Part shown: positions 38,071 through 47,100 of the stretch, in pieces
Position numbering within the stretch: position 1 is the first letter of the stretch
How the letters are laid out: each line of letters begins with the position of its first letter
Assembly: GCA_964586235.1 (NCBI GenBank)
Contig: CAZPIO010000008.1
Coordinates: 41,677-105,676, forward strand
Direction of reading: 5' to 3'
Source of the DNA: JAUCQB01 sp964586235
GTDB taxonomy: Bacteria > Planctomycetota > Phycisphaerae > UBA1845 > PWPN01
DNA: 64,000 nucleotides
Program-made: the position numbers and the translations under genes
The notes under the pieces: generated by a model
Told to the model about the DNA's origin: nothing
The model's database searches: none
What the model saw: only the letters and a program-made list of their open reading frames with translations

Positions 38071-40698
38071 ATGAACTGGCGAATCCTGCAGATGACATGG
38101 CTCTGTGGCGGCGTTTGTGCCTGCGGCCCGGTTGCTCCGGTTTCAGCCCAAGAAGCGGCCGTCAATCCGACGGAACAGAACGTTGCCTTGGCGTCGGTGG
38201 GTGCTGTCGCGGTGGCTGATTCCGAGTACGCCGGGTCGGTGTATCAGCGTCCAGGCGGGACAGTCAGGCAGATCAACGACGGCGTGTGGCCCGAGCCCGG
38301 CAAATCGTCACCCTCGAATCGATGGGTGGCCTCGATCTCCGATCCGCATCCTCATTGGGTCTGGATTCGCTTCCGCAAGCCGGCACGGATCACCCGCGTG
38401 GTGCTCCACGGTGTCGATCTGACCACGCCCCCAGTCGATTTTGTCGGCCAGTACAGCCCGAACGGCGGCCTCGAGGTGCGGAACCTGTTCAAGGCCACCG
38501 GCAGCCGGATGAATGCGGATACTCTGACCACGGAGCAGTCTTTCCCGCCCGTTGTCACCGACAATTTCCGCCTGTTCATCGGGAAGTCGGCGGACGTCAA
38601 GCACTCTGATGAGACCGAGCTCTCCGAGATAGAGGTCTTTGGCCACTTTGTCTCGGCGGCAACCCAGCCCTCCCCCGCTACGAAAGCACAACAACCGCTT
38701 AAAGCAATCCTCCAGCCGACGACGCAGCCGTTCAGGTTCTTTCGGACCAGGCGAACCGAACGGGAAATCGAATTCAGCTCGCGATGGCTTCGTGTGGTGA
38801 TGGCCGCGGACCGACCACAGATCGTCGCCCTCTGCTGGGACAGTCTCGGCGAGGGGAAACTGGATCTGAATCTGCTCAAGCCCGGGACCGAGGGCGGCGG
38901 GCGGCTGTGCAGTGCCCCGCTCTTCTCCCAGGTCATGTTCGCACAGAAGGCCGAGGTCGAGTGCGAGGGCAACGTCGTCCGTTATCTGACGGATCTGGCC
39001 GACGGTCTGCCCGCTCGCTGGGAGGTGCGAGTAGAGGAGAAGTCGATACGGATGGCCGTCAGTTGGTCGGCCGCCGACGAAACGGCATTTCGCATACCCC
39101 CCGCCGTGTCCTTCGCCTTCGATGTGAGCCGTACGCCGACGGCTCCGCTGGCCAACCCGCGGCCGGGCCTTTCGGCACCCCTGCCCTGCCTGCTTCATGC
39201 TGCTGACCAAGGCAGCCTCTTGATGCGACGTCCCGATGGCGGGTTGTCCTCTCTGAAGGGTCGTCGCTCTGCGGCCCCGAAACAATGGGATGCTTGTATC
39301 GTCGAGGAGGCCGGCCGTCGTTCGGCCGATGGGCTCTACATTCTGCCTGTAGGACCGCGCGGTTGGGAACTGGCCGCTTCGGTGGAGGGTGTCACACCGC
39401 TTGCGACCCTGGCTGGCGAGGATGCCCGTCTGCGAGGTCTGCCACGTCATTGGCTGAACGTCTTCCAATACCGCGACGACATCGGGATCCTCAGCAACAA
39501 CATCATCAGCGCCAATGCCCTCAGTTCCTGTCTGCTCTCGTTCATCGAACCCGTGGTGTTCACCCCACCGCTTCCAGGGGGCGTGGAGGCCGTTCAACCG
39601 GCCCGCGAAACCCTCGACCGATACATTGCCGGGGCTCGCGGTTACGGAACCGAAGGTGACCAGCCCTGGATCTTTCTCGATTCATACCCGTCCTTGCTGA
39701 TCGCCGCCTGGGACGTGATCCGGGTGACCGGAGACCTGGAGTTGCTCGGCAAATGGCTGCCGAGCCTGGAGCAATATGCTGCACACATCAAGAAGCAGGA
39801 CCGTGACGGCAACGGGGTGCCGGAGGGGATCAAGCCGGGTAGGTCAGGCGTGGTCCACTGTCCGAATACCAACTGGTTTGACCAGATCAATTTCGGGCAC
39901 GAGGATGCCTACTCAGCGGCGCTCACCTACAAAGCACTGCACGATCTGGCTGACCTTGAGCGGCTGGCGAACAGGCCGCAGCAGGCCAATGATTACCAGC
40001 GCGACGCGGAGAAACTGCGCGCCGTCTACCTGCGGAATTTCTTCAACCCCCAGACAGGGATCATCGCTGGGTGGAAAGACGCTGACGGGAAGCTGCACGA
40101 TTACTGGTTCGTGTTCGTCAACGGCGCGGCTGTCACCTATAGGCTCGTCCCGACCGACAAGGCGAATGAAATCGTGGACCGGATCGAAGCGAAGATGCGC
40201 GAGGTCGGGTTCGATCGCTTCGATTTGGGCTTGCCGGGCAATCTGGTGCCGATTCGCAAAGCCGATTACGGCGTCAACACCCTCGGTACCCCTCGCGAAG
40301 AAGACGGGAGCGACAGCTACGGCGTCTTCGAGAACGGCGGGGCCACTGCGGCCATGGCCTACTTCTATATTCAGGCCCTCTATCAGCTCGGTCGGCGTCA
40401 GGAGGCTGACCGCATTCTCTGGCCGATGATGAAGACCTATGCCGCTGGCGGTTTTCAGAACGGTATCGAACCGGGCTGGGAGATCGGTGGTGAATGGCGC
40501 CACTGGAACGGCACCCCCTCCGGCTATGAAGGGTTCCTGGCGGATTGCTACTACACCCAGTTGGCCCTCGTGACCGGCTACTACGGAATCGGCTTCGGGC
40601 CCGATGGTTTCCATCTCGAACCCTGGTCACCGCACAAGGGCAAGACGATTCGGCTCGGGTTGCGGTACATGGGCCGGATCGTCGAGGAAATCCGTTGA
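38071..40698 (+). CDS. Secreted discoidin-like domain plus (alpha/alpha)6 glycosidase-like protein
   Basis: An 875-aa protein with a signal peptide ending near SAQEAA. Residues about 40-190 resemble an F5/8C (discoidin) carbohydrate-binding module (HPHWVWIRFRKPARITRVVLHGVDL). The central region is beta-rich, and from about 480 onward there is an (alpha/alpha)6 toroid: PWIFLDSYPSLLIAAWDVIRVTGD, KKQDRDGNGVPEGI, NTNWFDQINFGHEDAYSAALTYKAL, and PGWEIGGEWRHWNGTPSGYEGFLADCYYTQLAL. These resemble GH63/GH116/amylo-glucosidase-type domains; Asp/Glu in DRDGNGVPE and GHED are candidate acids. GGGAG about 10 nt before ATG 38071 supports the start. It probably completes the sulfated-glycan degradation cluster. 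Confidence 0.68.
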   Translation: MNWRILQMTWLCGGVCACGPVAPVSAQEAAVNPTEQNVALASVGAVAVADSEYAGSVYQRPGGTVRQINDGVWPEPGKSSPSNRWVASISDPHPHWVWIRFRKPARITRVVLHGVDLTTPPVDFVGQYSPNGGLEVRNLFKATGSRMNADTLTTEQSFPPVVTDNFRLFIGKSADVKHSDETELSEIEVFGHFVSAATQPSPATKAQQPLKAILQPTTQPFRFFRTRRTEREIEFSSRWLRVVMAADRPQIVALCWDSLGEGKLDLNLLKPGTEGGGRLCSAPLFSQVMFAQKAEVECEGNVVRYLTDLADGLPARWEVRVEEKSIRMAVSWSAADETAFRIPPAVSFAFDVSRTPTAPLANPRPGLSAPLPCLLHAADQGSLLMRRPDGGLSSLKGRRSAAPKQWDACIVEEAGRRSADGLYILPVGPRGWELAASVEGVTPLATLAGEDARLRGLPRHWLNVFQYRDDIGILSNNIISANALSSCLLSFIEPVVFTPPLPGGVEAVQPARETLDRYIAGARGYGTEGDQPWIFLDSYPSLLIAAWDVIRVTGDLELLGKWLPSLEQYAAHIKKQDRDGNGVPEGIKPGRSGVVHCPNTNWFDQINFGHEDAYSAALTYKALHDLADLERLANRPQQANDYQRDAEKLRAVYLRNFFNPQTGIIAGWKDADGKLHDYWFVFVNGAAVTYRLVPTDKANEIVDRIEAKMREVGFDRFDLGLPGNLVPIRKADYGVNTLGTPREEDGSDSYGVFENGGATAAMAYFYIQALYQLGRRQEADRILWPMMKTYAAGGFQNGIEPGWEIGGEWRHWNGTPSGYEGFLADCYYTQLALVTGYYGIGFGPDGFHLEPWSPHKGKTIRLGLRYMGRIVEEIR

Positions 40699-40824
40699 GA
40701 GGGACGAGAGGTTGCTGGGTATTGTGGGTGGCCACGCCCTGATGAAATCGGGGTGCCGCCATGTCTGCCGGCCACGGGGATCCCCGCCTGTTCTCCCTCA
40801 CATCATTGGCCCCGGTCCCATGGC

Positions 40825-41202
40825 TCAGAGTTGATTCATGAGTTGCTGTTCATGAGGCCGCTGCGGCTCTGGCTGTGGCTGCTCAAGCGGAGCCTGCATC
40901 TGATCCGTGTACTGCTCCACACTTTGGGCCTGCTGCTCCAGGCCGCTGACCATCTCTGCGATTGGATCGGACGAGAAAAACGAATCGACAATCTGCTCCA
41001 GGGGCCCAGAATCCACCATGTCATCCAGAGCTACCCGTTGCCCTCTCCCAGCAGCTTCAGTGTCGGCATCTTGCCGATCCATGCGCCACTGCTGCATCAG
41101 GTGCTCGAACAACCCCGGGGTCATCAGGCAGTCTTCGTATCCTGGCGGCGGCTCAGGCCACTCAACCCGTTCCGGTGGCCTGAAGCCGTCATCGGAGGGC
41201 AC
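40825..41202 (-). CDS. Small hypothetical protein, Gln-rich C-terminus
   Basis: A 125-codon frame starting with GTG at 41202. The N-terminal third has a Pro/Glu-rich motif (PPERVEWPEPPPGYEDCLM), the middle is amphipathic (DDMVDSGPLEQIVDSFFSSDPIAEMV), and the end is Gln/Pro-rich. No family recognised. It is not a shadow of another gene and its composition looks protein-like, but no strong ribosome site is visible. It lies just inside repeat B. Confidence 0.4.
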   Translation of the reverse strand: MPSDDGFRPPERVEWPEPPPGYEDCLMTPGLFEHLMQQWRMDRQDADTEAAGRGQRVALDDMVDSGPLEQIVDSFFSSDPIAEMVSGLEQQAQSVEQYTDQMQAPLEQPQPEPQRPHEQQLMNQL

Positions 41203-41224
41203 TCCGGAATCAACAACTCACAGC

Positions 41225-41348
41225 CATGATCCATCCGTAAAAACAGAAGGAGCGGCCACTTATGACCGCTCCTGTCGCCCGAAGGCAGCTTCGGCCGCCG
41301 GATACCCCCAAGGGGACTCGAACCCCTGTCTCCAGGATGAGAACCTGA
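41225..41348 (-). repeat. Direct repeat copy B (tRNA-3'-half-like segment plus terminator)
   Basis: The better-preserved partner of 37786-37911. Read on the minus strand from 41348 it gives an anticodon-stem-loop-like CAGG-TTCTCAT-CCTG, a short variable region GAGAC, a perfect T-arm AGGGG-TTCGAGT-CCCCT, a 3' acceptor-like TGGGGGTA without CCA, then a linker and terminator. No matching 5' half (D-arm, 5' acceptor) is found upstream. It is therefore a 3' tRNA half rather than a working gene, as left by integration into or decay of a tRNA locus. Confidence 0.65.
41239..41273 (-). terminator. Minus-strand rho-independent terminator in repeat B
   Basis: Arms at 41248-41258 and 41263-41273 form an 11-bp stem with a 4-nt loop (one G-U wobble on the minus strand), followed after a short interval by UUUUU. 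It lies downstream of the tRNA-like 3' half in the same direction. Confidence 0.6.
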
Positions 41349-42213
41349 TATACGAGAACGCGGTTTTTGGCCTGTTTTCTGTAAGTCGCCCCAGAGCGAC
41401 TATTTGCCACTAAGTTACGCATTTCAAGCAACTTACGTCTTTCCTGTTGTTGCTCGTTCTTGCCAGCCGTTTCCTGTCTCAGACGGTCATTTCGGCAGAA
41501 ACTATGGACAGACTATGGACAGGAATCAGTGATCACGGGCTGCGCCGACATGGGAAAAACGACCATCCCGGGGTGGGGGAAACGCATCGCTTCCGCCGCA
41601 CGACTTGCGTATGGGCTCCGTACGAGTCGGCCGCGGATGGGACGGCAGCAGCCAAACCCGCCCGTAGGTAGCCGCATTCAACCTGTCCGATGACGTGACC
41701 TGCGGTTTACAAAGTCTACCAGCCGGCTCTTTTTATGTCGCATTCCTTAAGGAATACGCGTTTTTGTGCCCGTGAAGGCCAACGTCATGCCAGTTGCCTG
41801 CCAGTGATACCCTGCGGCGCGCACGGCGCCATGCACTTTGGGGGCACACTTTGGGGCGCATTCTGGCCAAGCCGCGCCGCAGTTCTCCAATTCAATCTCC
41901 AGTCGCCCCCCAGAGCTATGCCTGGTTTGGTCCAGCCTGTCCCTTTCGACAATTTCGCGAGACCGAGCGGGGCGAACACCTGTGGGCAAGAATCCCATCC
42001 GGTACCCTTCGCATCCAACACGGCACATGGCTCGGTCCTCCCGGTCTATGTAGCGGTTGAACTCAGTCGCGAATTGCAGCGCCACACGAGTCCCGGTGCG
42101 CCCCGACCTGCGTGCATAGCTGCAACCTGCGGTGTTTCACCGACCACGGCAGGGTTCAGATTGCCATAAGCCGTTCAATCTGGGTGGCCCGCCGATGGGC
42201 ATCCTGCTCGTTG
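41349..42213. other. Possible island-edge region without an intact gene
   Basis: About 860 bp. Contents: a 6-bp hairpin AGTCGC/GCGACT near 41386-41403; an AT-rich patch; a 14-bp perfect palindrome ATTCCTTAAGGAAT at 41742-41755, followed on the plus strand by GCGTTTTTGTG and so possibly a weak terminator; and a minus-strand open frame 41747-42085 whose end contains WPECAPKCAPKV, reminiscent of C-terminal tails on some planctomycete integrases. The last point is a weak recollection. No integrase catalytic residues are present, so any integrase here is lost. Confidence 0.3.
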
Positions 42214-43731
42214 TCAGCAGACCAATTGGGCAAGCTTCCCCAGCGAACGGGCGGACCTGTGCGGATCCCAGAAAACCACCTGGCGAACGCGCAACGGGCG
42301 CGGCAGATCATTCGGATCGAAGCCCGAAATGAAGGGAACCAGCCGGGCACCGCCGCCCTTGCGCCCGTTGCACATGTCAATGTGAAAGCTCCGCCACTCA
42401 AACTCGACCCATTCCTTCTTCAAATGCGCCGGGTCAGTCGCCACCACGACAAGGGCATTCGCCGAGTCCAGGGCATCATCAATTACCTGGCTGTAGTTGA
42501 CATCATGGATGGTTTCTTCGCTGAAGAAGACCCGTTGAGCACTCTTGCGACCGAGGAAGTCGTAGACCCGCCGGGCAAGTCGCGTGTCCTCGCTTCCGAA
42601 GCTTATGAAAACGTCGCAGGCCGTGCGCCGCCTGCCGCGCGCCGCTGGGCCCCACGCCGCGCACCGCCGGACGAGCCGGCGCGTCACTGGACACAGGTCA
42701 TACTTCTTCCCGGCCGACCGCCACCCCTTCATCTCATCGTCAGTCCTGCAGTCGGCCAGACTGGGGATGAACTCCTTCCGGATCACCCGTTCCAGTTCGC
42801 TGCTCTTGTGGCAGCCGGCGTCGTAGAAGAACAGATCCGGCATGAACTCCCGCTTGTCGGTCCGTAACGCGCGATGGAACCTCGTGGTTTCGAAAAGCCC
42901 GACCGGTCTGTTGACAAGCTGCCCCCGCACGATCTCTCCATCACAGAGGACGGCCTCCTCGTCCACGTTCATCCTGGCGATACGATCCACCTCAATGCCG
43001 GAGTCTTCAGCGTTGATGTTCAGGAAGAAACCGCTCGCCGTGTTTCGGTCGTCTTTCCCGATTCGCACGGCCAGGGAGTCGGGGCCTTGGAGCCACTTCA
43101 GCGGCAGCTCGGTCTCCTCCAGTTCCTCGAAGCTCGGATACCCCTGGCGGCGGAAACGTTCTTCCCAGAACCGCCGGGCGATGGCGAACTCGGGCCGGTC
43201 CACCGGTTTACCCGCGTCCCAGTCGAACACGTATCGTCGCCTGTGCACCGGGTCCACGATGATCAGTTCCTCCCGAAGCTCGCGTTCGAGTGTCTCGAGC
43301 GGATTCAGGAGCTCGCTCCGCGAATCGGAGCCGCCGTTGGCGATATTCCACCCGATCGGTGGGATCTCGCGATAGAGCAGGCAATAGTAGTCCTCGTCGC
43401 CGCGCCTCACGATCGGCAGCGTGCCCCCGCTGGTGTAACGAAACGGGAAGTCGGCGTCATCGAACCGAAGCTCGGACCCCTTCCCATCGAGGAGGAACCG
43501 GTCCAGCTTTCCCTGGTAGCGCTTGGCCTTCTCGGCGAAGTTCGGGATCATCTTCTGGAGGTCGTACTTCGCCTGTCGGGTCCAGATCGCCGGCGTTTGT
43601 TCGTCGAAGTGCAGTTCCAGCAATGCCCCCTTGCCGCTACGCTTCAGCGTGAACCGCGACACCAGCACCTCGAGGAACTGATGCTCTGCCGTCTCAAGGG
43701 GGCGAATCAGATCTGATGAGTACAGGTCCAT
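42214..43731 (-). CDS. NUDIX-TIR fusion protein (paralogue 1)
   Basis: A 505-aa protein. Residues about 90-270 form a NUDIX-like domain with the box GGSDSRSELLNPLETLEREL followed by REEL. Against the consensus GX5EX7REUXEEXGU it has two extra residues before RE and lacks the late Gly. Residues 371-490 are a TIR domain: CDVFISFGSED, VFFSEETIHD, ANALVVVATDP and KKEWVEFEW, where the Glu four residues after Trp (E445) sits where catalytic Glu lies in NAD-cleaving TIRs. ATG 43731 is chosen because GGAG lies 8 nt upstream and it aligns with the start of the paralogue at 61473. A role coupling NAD cleavage with ADP-ribose hydrolysis is inference. Confidence 0.85.
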   Translation of the reverse strand: MDLYSSDLIRPLETAEHQFLEVLVSRFTLKRSGKGALLELHFDEQTPAIWTRQAKYDLQKMIPNFAEKAKRYQGKLDRFLLDGKGSELRFDDADFPFRYTSGGTLPIVRRGDEDYYCLLYREIPPIGWNIANGGSDSRSELLNPLETLERELREELIIVDPVHRRRYVFDWDAGKPVDRPEFAIARRFWEERFRRQGYPSFEELEETELPLKWLQGPDSLAVRIGKDDRNTASGFFLNINAEDSGIEVDRIARMNVDEEAVLCDGEIVRGQLVNRPVGLFETTRFHRALRTDKREFMPDLFFYDAGCHKSSELERVIRKEFIPSLADCRTDDEMKGWRSAGKKYDLCPVTRRLVRRCAAWGPAARGRRRTACDVFISFGSEDTRLARRVYDFLGRKSAQRVFFSEETIHDVNYSQVIDDALDSANALVVVATDPAHLKKEWVEFEWRSFHIDMCNGRKGGGARLVPFISGFDPNDLPRPLRVRQVVFWDPHRSARSLGKLAQLVC

Positions 43732-43912
43732 AACGATCGCTCCTTTCGACATGACGGGCCGCTCATCCGGATGAGCGCGTCCATTATTGAGCCTGGCAGG
43801 CTACCGGAGAACCCAATCATCTGAACCGTACTAACTGTGGCTATGCGGCGCATGCTGGTTCAGTTCTTCCATTGCCTGCAGCCAGAGCTGCCGCCGGATG
43901 CGCCATCCTCCC

Positions 43913-44166
43913 TCAATTCTCCAAGTCGGCGAGCAGTTCGACCAAGGGCGGATCGAGGAACATACCAGCAGCCTGCATCCGACACAGGACTTCGTAGCAC
44001 GTTCGCCAGTGCGCGACAGCGGAGCCCGGATCGCCGTCTTGATCCAATTCTGCGAGCTTGTAGTGGCTGACCACCAAGTCCCGCTGGGCATTCACGTCGT
44101 TGGGCAGGGCCCGCGCCAGAGGTTCAAGAATTTCCATTGATTGCCCATGATACGCCCGCGCCCGGG
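43913..44166 (-). pseudogene. Orphan C-terminal TPR fragment duplicated from the neighbouring gene
   Basis: 43931-44166 aligns without gaps to 46204-46439 inside the next gene (236 bp, close to 88% identity by eye). It encodes LARALPNDVNAQRDLVVSHY and WRTCYEVLCRMQAAGMFLDP, then ends LLADLEN-stop at 43913. It has no start or ribosome site of its own. It appears to be the original C-terminus of a DUF4062-NACHT-TPR protein, left behind when another C-terminus was acquired. Confidence 0.8.
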
Positions 44167-44190
44167 AAGGGCGCACTCCCGGCGCGACAG

Positions 44191-47100
44191 TCACGAAAGA
44201 ACAAACAGGCCGATGATCAGGAGAATCACGATTGTCAGCAGGACCGCAACTCCGAGCATCGGCAAAACGTGCCGAAAATGCCACTTACGGAGAGAGTATA
44301 ATGAGCCGTCGCGCATGGCGTGGATTGGTTCGCCGCTCAAGTACTGCTGAATATCCCGGGCCAACTCGCCAGCCGACTGGTAACGGCGCTCGCACTCCTT
44401 GGCCAAGGCCTTCAGGACGATGGCGTCCAGATCGAAATCGATGTTATCTCTTGCCTTTGACGGTTTCTGCGGGGCAAGCTCCCGGATGTTGCGGAGGGCG
44501 GTCATCGGATCGATGTTTGTTGGGTAGGGGCTGGAGGCTGTCAGCAACTCGTATAGGATCACCCCCAGTGAGTACACATCTGTCCTCGCGTCAATCAGGC
44601 TGGGATCTCCTCGGCTCTGCTCGGGTGACATGTACCGCAGGGTGCCGATCACCGACCCCACATGACCTCCTCCTTGCTCCAGCGTCCTGGCAAGCCCGAA
44701 ATCCACGATGTGAATTGCGCCGCAATCGTCAACCAGGATGTTGGATGGTTTGAGGTCACAATGGATAACGCCTTGGCGGTGGGCGTACGCGACGGCATCA
44801 CATACGTCCCGAAACAGGGCGAGAATACTCCTCACAGACAGGGAACGCGCTCGGACATCATCATCCAATGCCTGTCCGCAGACGTAGTCCATAACGAAGA
44901 AACACCATCGGTCATCAATTATGCCACTGTCATAAAGGGCCACGATGTTCGGGTGATTGAGGCGACCCATGAGCTGCGCCTCCCGCTGCAAGCGCAAACG
45001 GAGGTCCTCACCCGGAAGTATCGGTACGATTTTGATGGCCACCTTTTGTCCGGAGTGCTGCTGAATTGCCTCACAGACTGTCCCCATTCCACCCCTGGCG
45101 ATTGGCCGAATAATCGTGTACCCCGGAATGGTGGGGGGTGAAGCGGGTTCGATGCAGCCTGCTTCCTTTGGTGATGCGGGTACGAGCGTTGATGCCCCAT
45201 CTTCAGTCTGCCTGATGGTCATGTATGCCTGGGTGTCGTTGTCAGGGAGCAACTCACGGGTGTCAATGTCGGTCGCTTGCCGAGTGATCCATATCCGTTG
45301 GAAATGCAGCCCCCGGAGCACCTCCGGAGGCAGATTCTCCGATGGAGACGCGGGTAGAGGATCCTCCCAGTACGTCGGGCGAACGAAGTTTGGTCGGCGC
45401 AGGGAGAGGGCATGCTCCCACTCCTGACGGACAAAGTGCGATCTCATCGAGTGTGACGACCAGAAGAGCTGAAATACATCAGCAGCTTCGATCATCTCTT
45501 GAAGTCTGGAGTCCCAGAGTTCACCCGCCCGCAGATCGACGCAGTCCCGGAGGTATCGGTCGCCGAGCGTTTCGACAAAGCGTTTGAACTGATCCACGAT
45601 CCATCCATCCCGATGCGAATACGAGGCAAAGATCCGCCGGTAAGGCCGAGCACGATCCACAGCCGACGTTCGTGTATCAGTCTCTGCTTCCAACTTGCTC
45701 TCGACCCGGATGCTGAGCGTAACCTCAGCCAGAAGGATGGGGCCCAGAAACACCGACAGTTGCCCGCGCGCGATGTGCCCATCCATCTCCGGCGAAGCAC
45801 GCAGACGGAATTCCTCCCGGTGAACACTTTCCAACCAGAGGAAACTTCGACGTGGAGGGTTGAATTCGATTCCCGGCATTTGCGGCACAAAGGTCAGCTC
45901 GCCCTCGTGCGGCACAGCCTGTCTGCTGTCCTGGATGACATCCTGGTACTCGGCAGCCCGATCACCAAGGACCTGCTTCGCCTGTCTTTGAACCTCTTCG
46001 AGGGGGTCCGGTTCGGATTGTGGGGCCTCAAGCGGCTTCTCGGACAAGTGGGCAAAAACAAGCATCGGATACCACTTCTCGGACTGAATCGCCTTGGGGC
46101 GATAGACTGTGAACTGGACATTTTCATCGCCCACGTCGACGGGCCTGTCCCCGATTTCTGCAAATGAGCATCCTTTGGGGCTCTGGATTTGCTTTAACGA
46201 GATGAGCAGTTCGACCAGAGGCGGGTCGAGAAACATGCCGGCGGCCTGCATCCGACCCAGGACTTCGTAGCACGTTCGCCAGTGCGCGACAGCGGAGCCC
46301 GGATCGTCGTCTTGCTCCAATTGCGCGAGCTTGTAGTGGCTGACCACGAGATCGCGCTGGGCGTTCACGTCGTTGGGCAGGGCCCGGGCCAGACGCTCAA
46401 GAATCTCCAGGCATTGCTGGTAATACCCCCGCGCCCGGGCCGGATCGCCCTCCTGACGCGACAGGTCGCCCATCTTGTTCAGCGAGACCGACCGGCCGCG
46501 AAGTGCGGTGTTGGCAGGGACACCGTCATGCTCGGCGAGCAACTCGTACGCCCCAGCGGCGCCCAGGAGCAACGTCCGGCGTTCGGACCAGCGGCCCTCG
46601 TTGACCAGGGCATCGTGAAGATCAAAGTTGAACGCATCCGCCACAGCGGCGATCTGCTCAGGCCCGAGGTGCTCCTCGCTGACCAGTGAACAGACCCACG
46701 CAAGCCCCTCGGCCCCGGTGCGGATGTGATCGGCCAGGGCCTGGGTGGCGGCGGGTTGCGCAAGACTGCCCTCGGGTACATCCGCATAGTGCCCGGCGGC
46801 CCGCCGGCGGTCGTCAGCCCCGATGTAGTGGAACATGATCTCGGACACGCGCAGCGGATCCTCGGCCGGGAGTTTTTCGAGGTGATCGGCGGCAGCGGCG
46901 TGGATCTGCCGGGCCAGTCCGGCGTCCTGGACGTTCCGCTGCCGGACCGCCTGGCGCATCTGCAGATGAAAGAAGTCCCACTGGTCCTGGACGCCGCGGC
47001 GGACCAGGTGGGCCCGAAAGCCCCGGCGCAGCGAGGCCAGCAGCAGGTCGTCGATTTCGCCGCTCGGCGTGTCGGGGCAAAGCAGCCGGGTGACCTGCGG

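Noticed and set aside
41225..41348. Functional tRNA gene
   Set aside because: Only the anticodon arm, variable region, T-arm and 3' acceptor side can be read; D-arm and 5' acceptor are absent and there is no CCA.
40836..41413. Plus-strand frames with the translation DSNPCLQDENL
   Set aside because: This type of peptide comes from reading tRNA T-arm sequence on the wrong strand; it is an artefact of the tRNA-like repeat.
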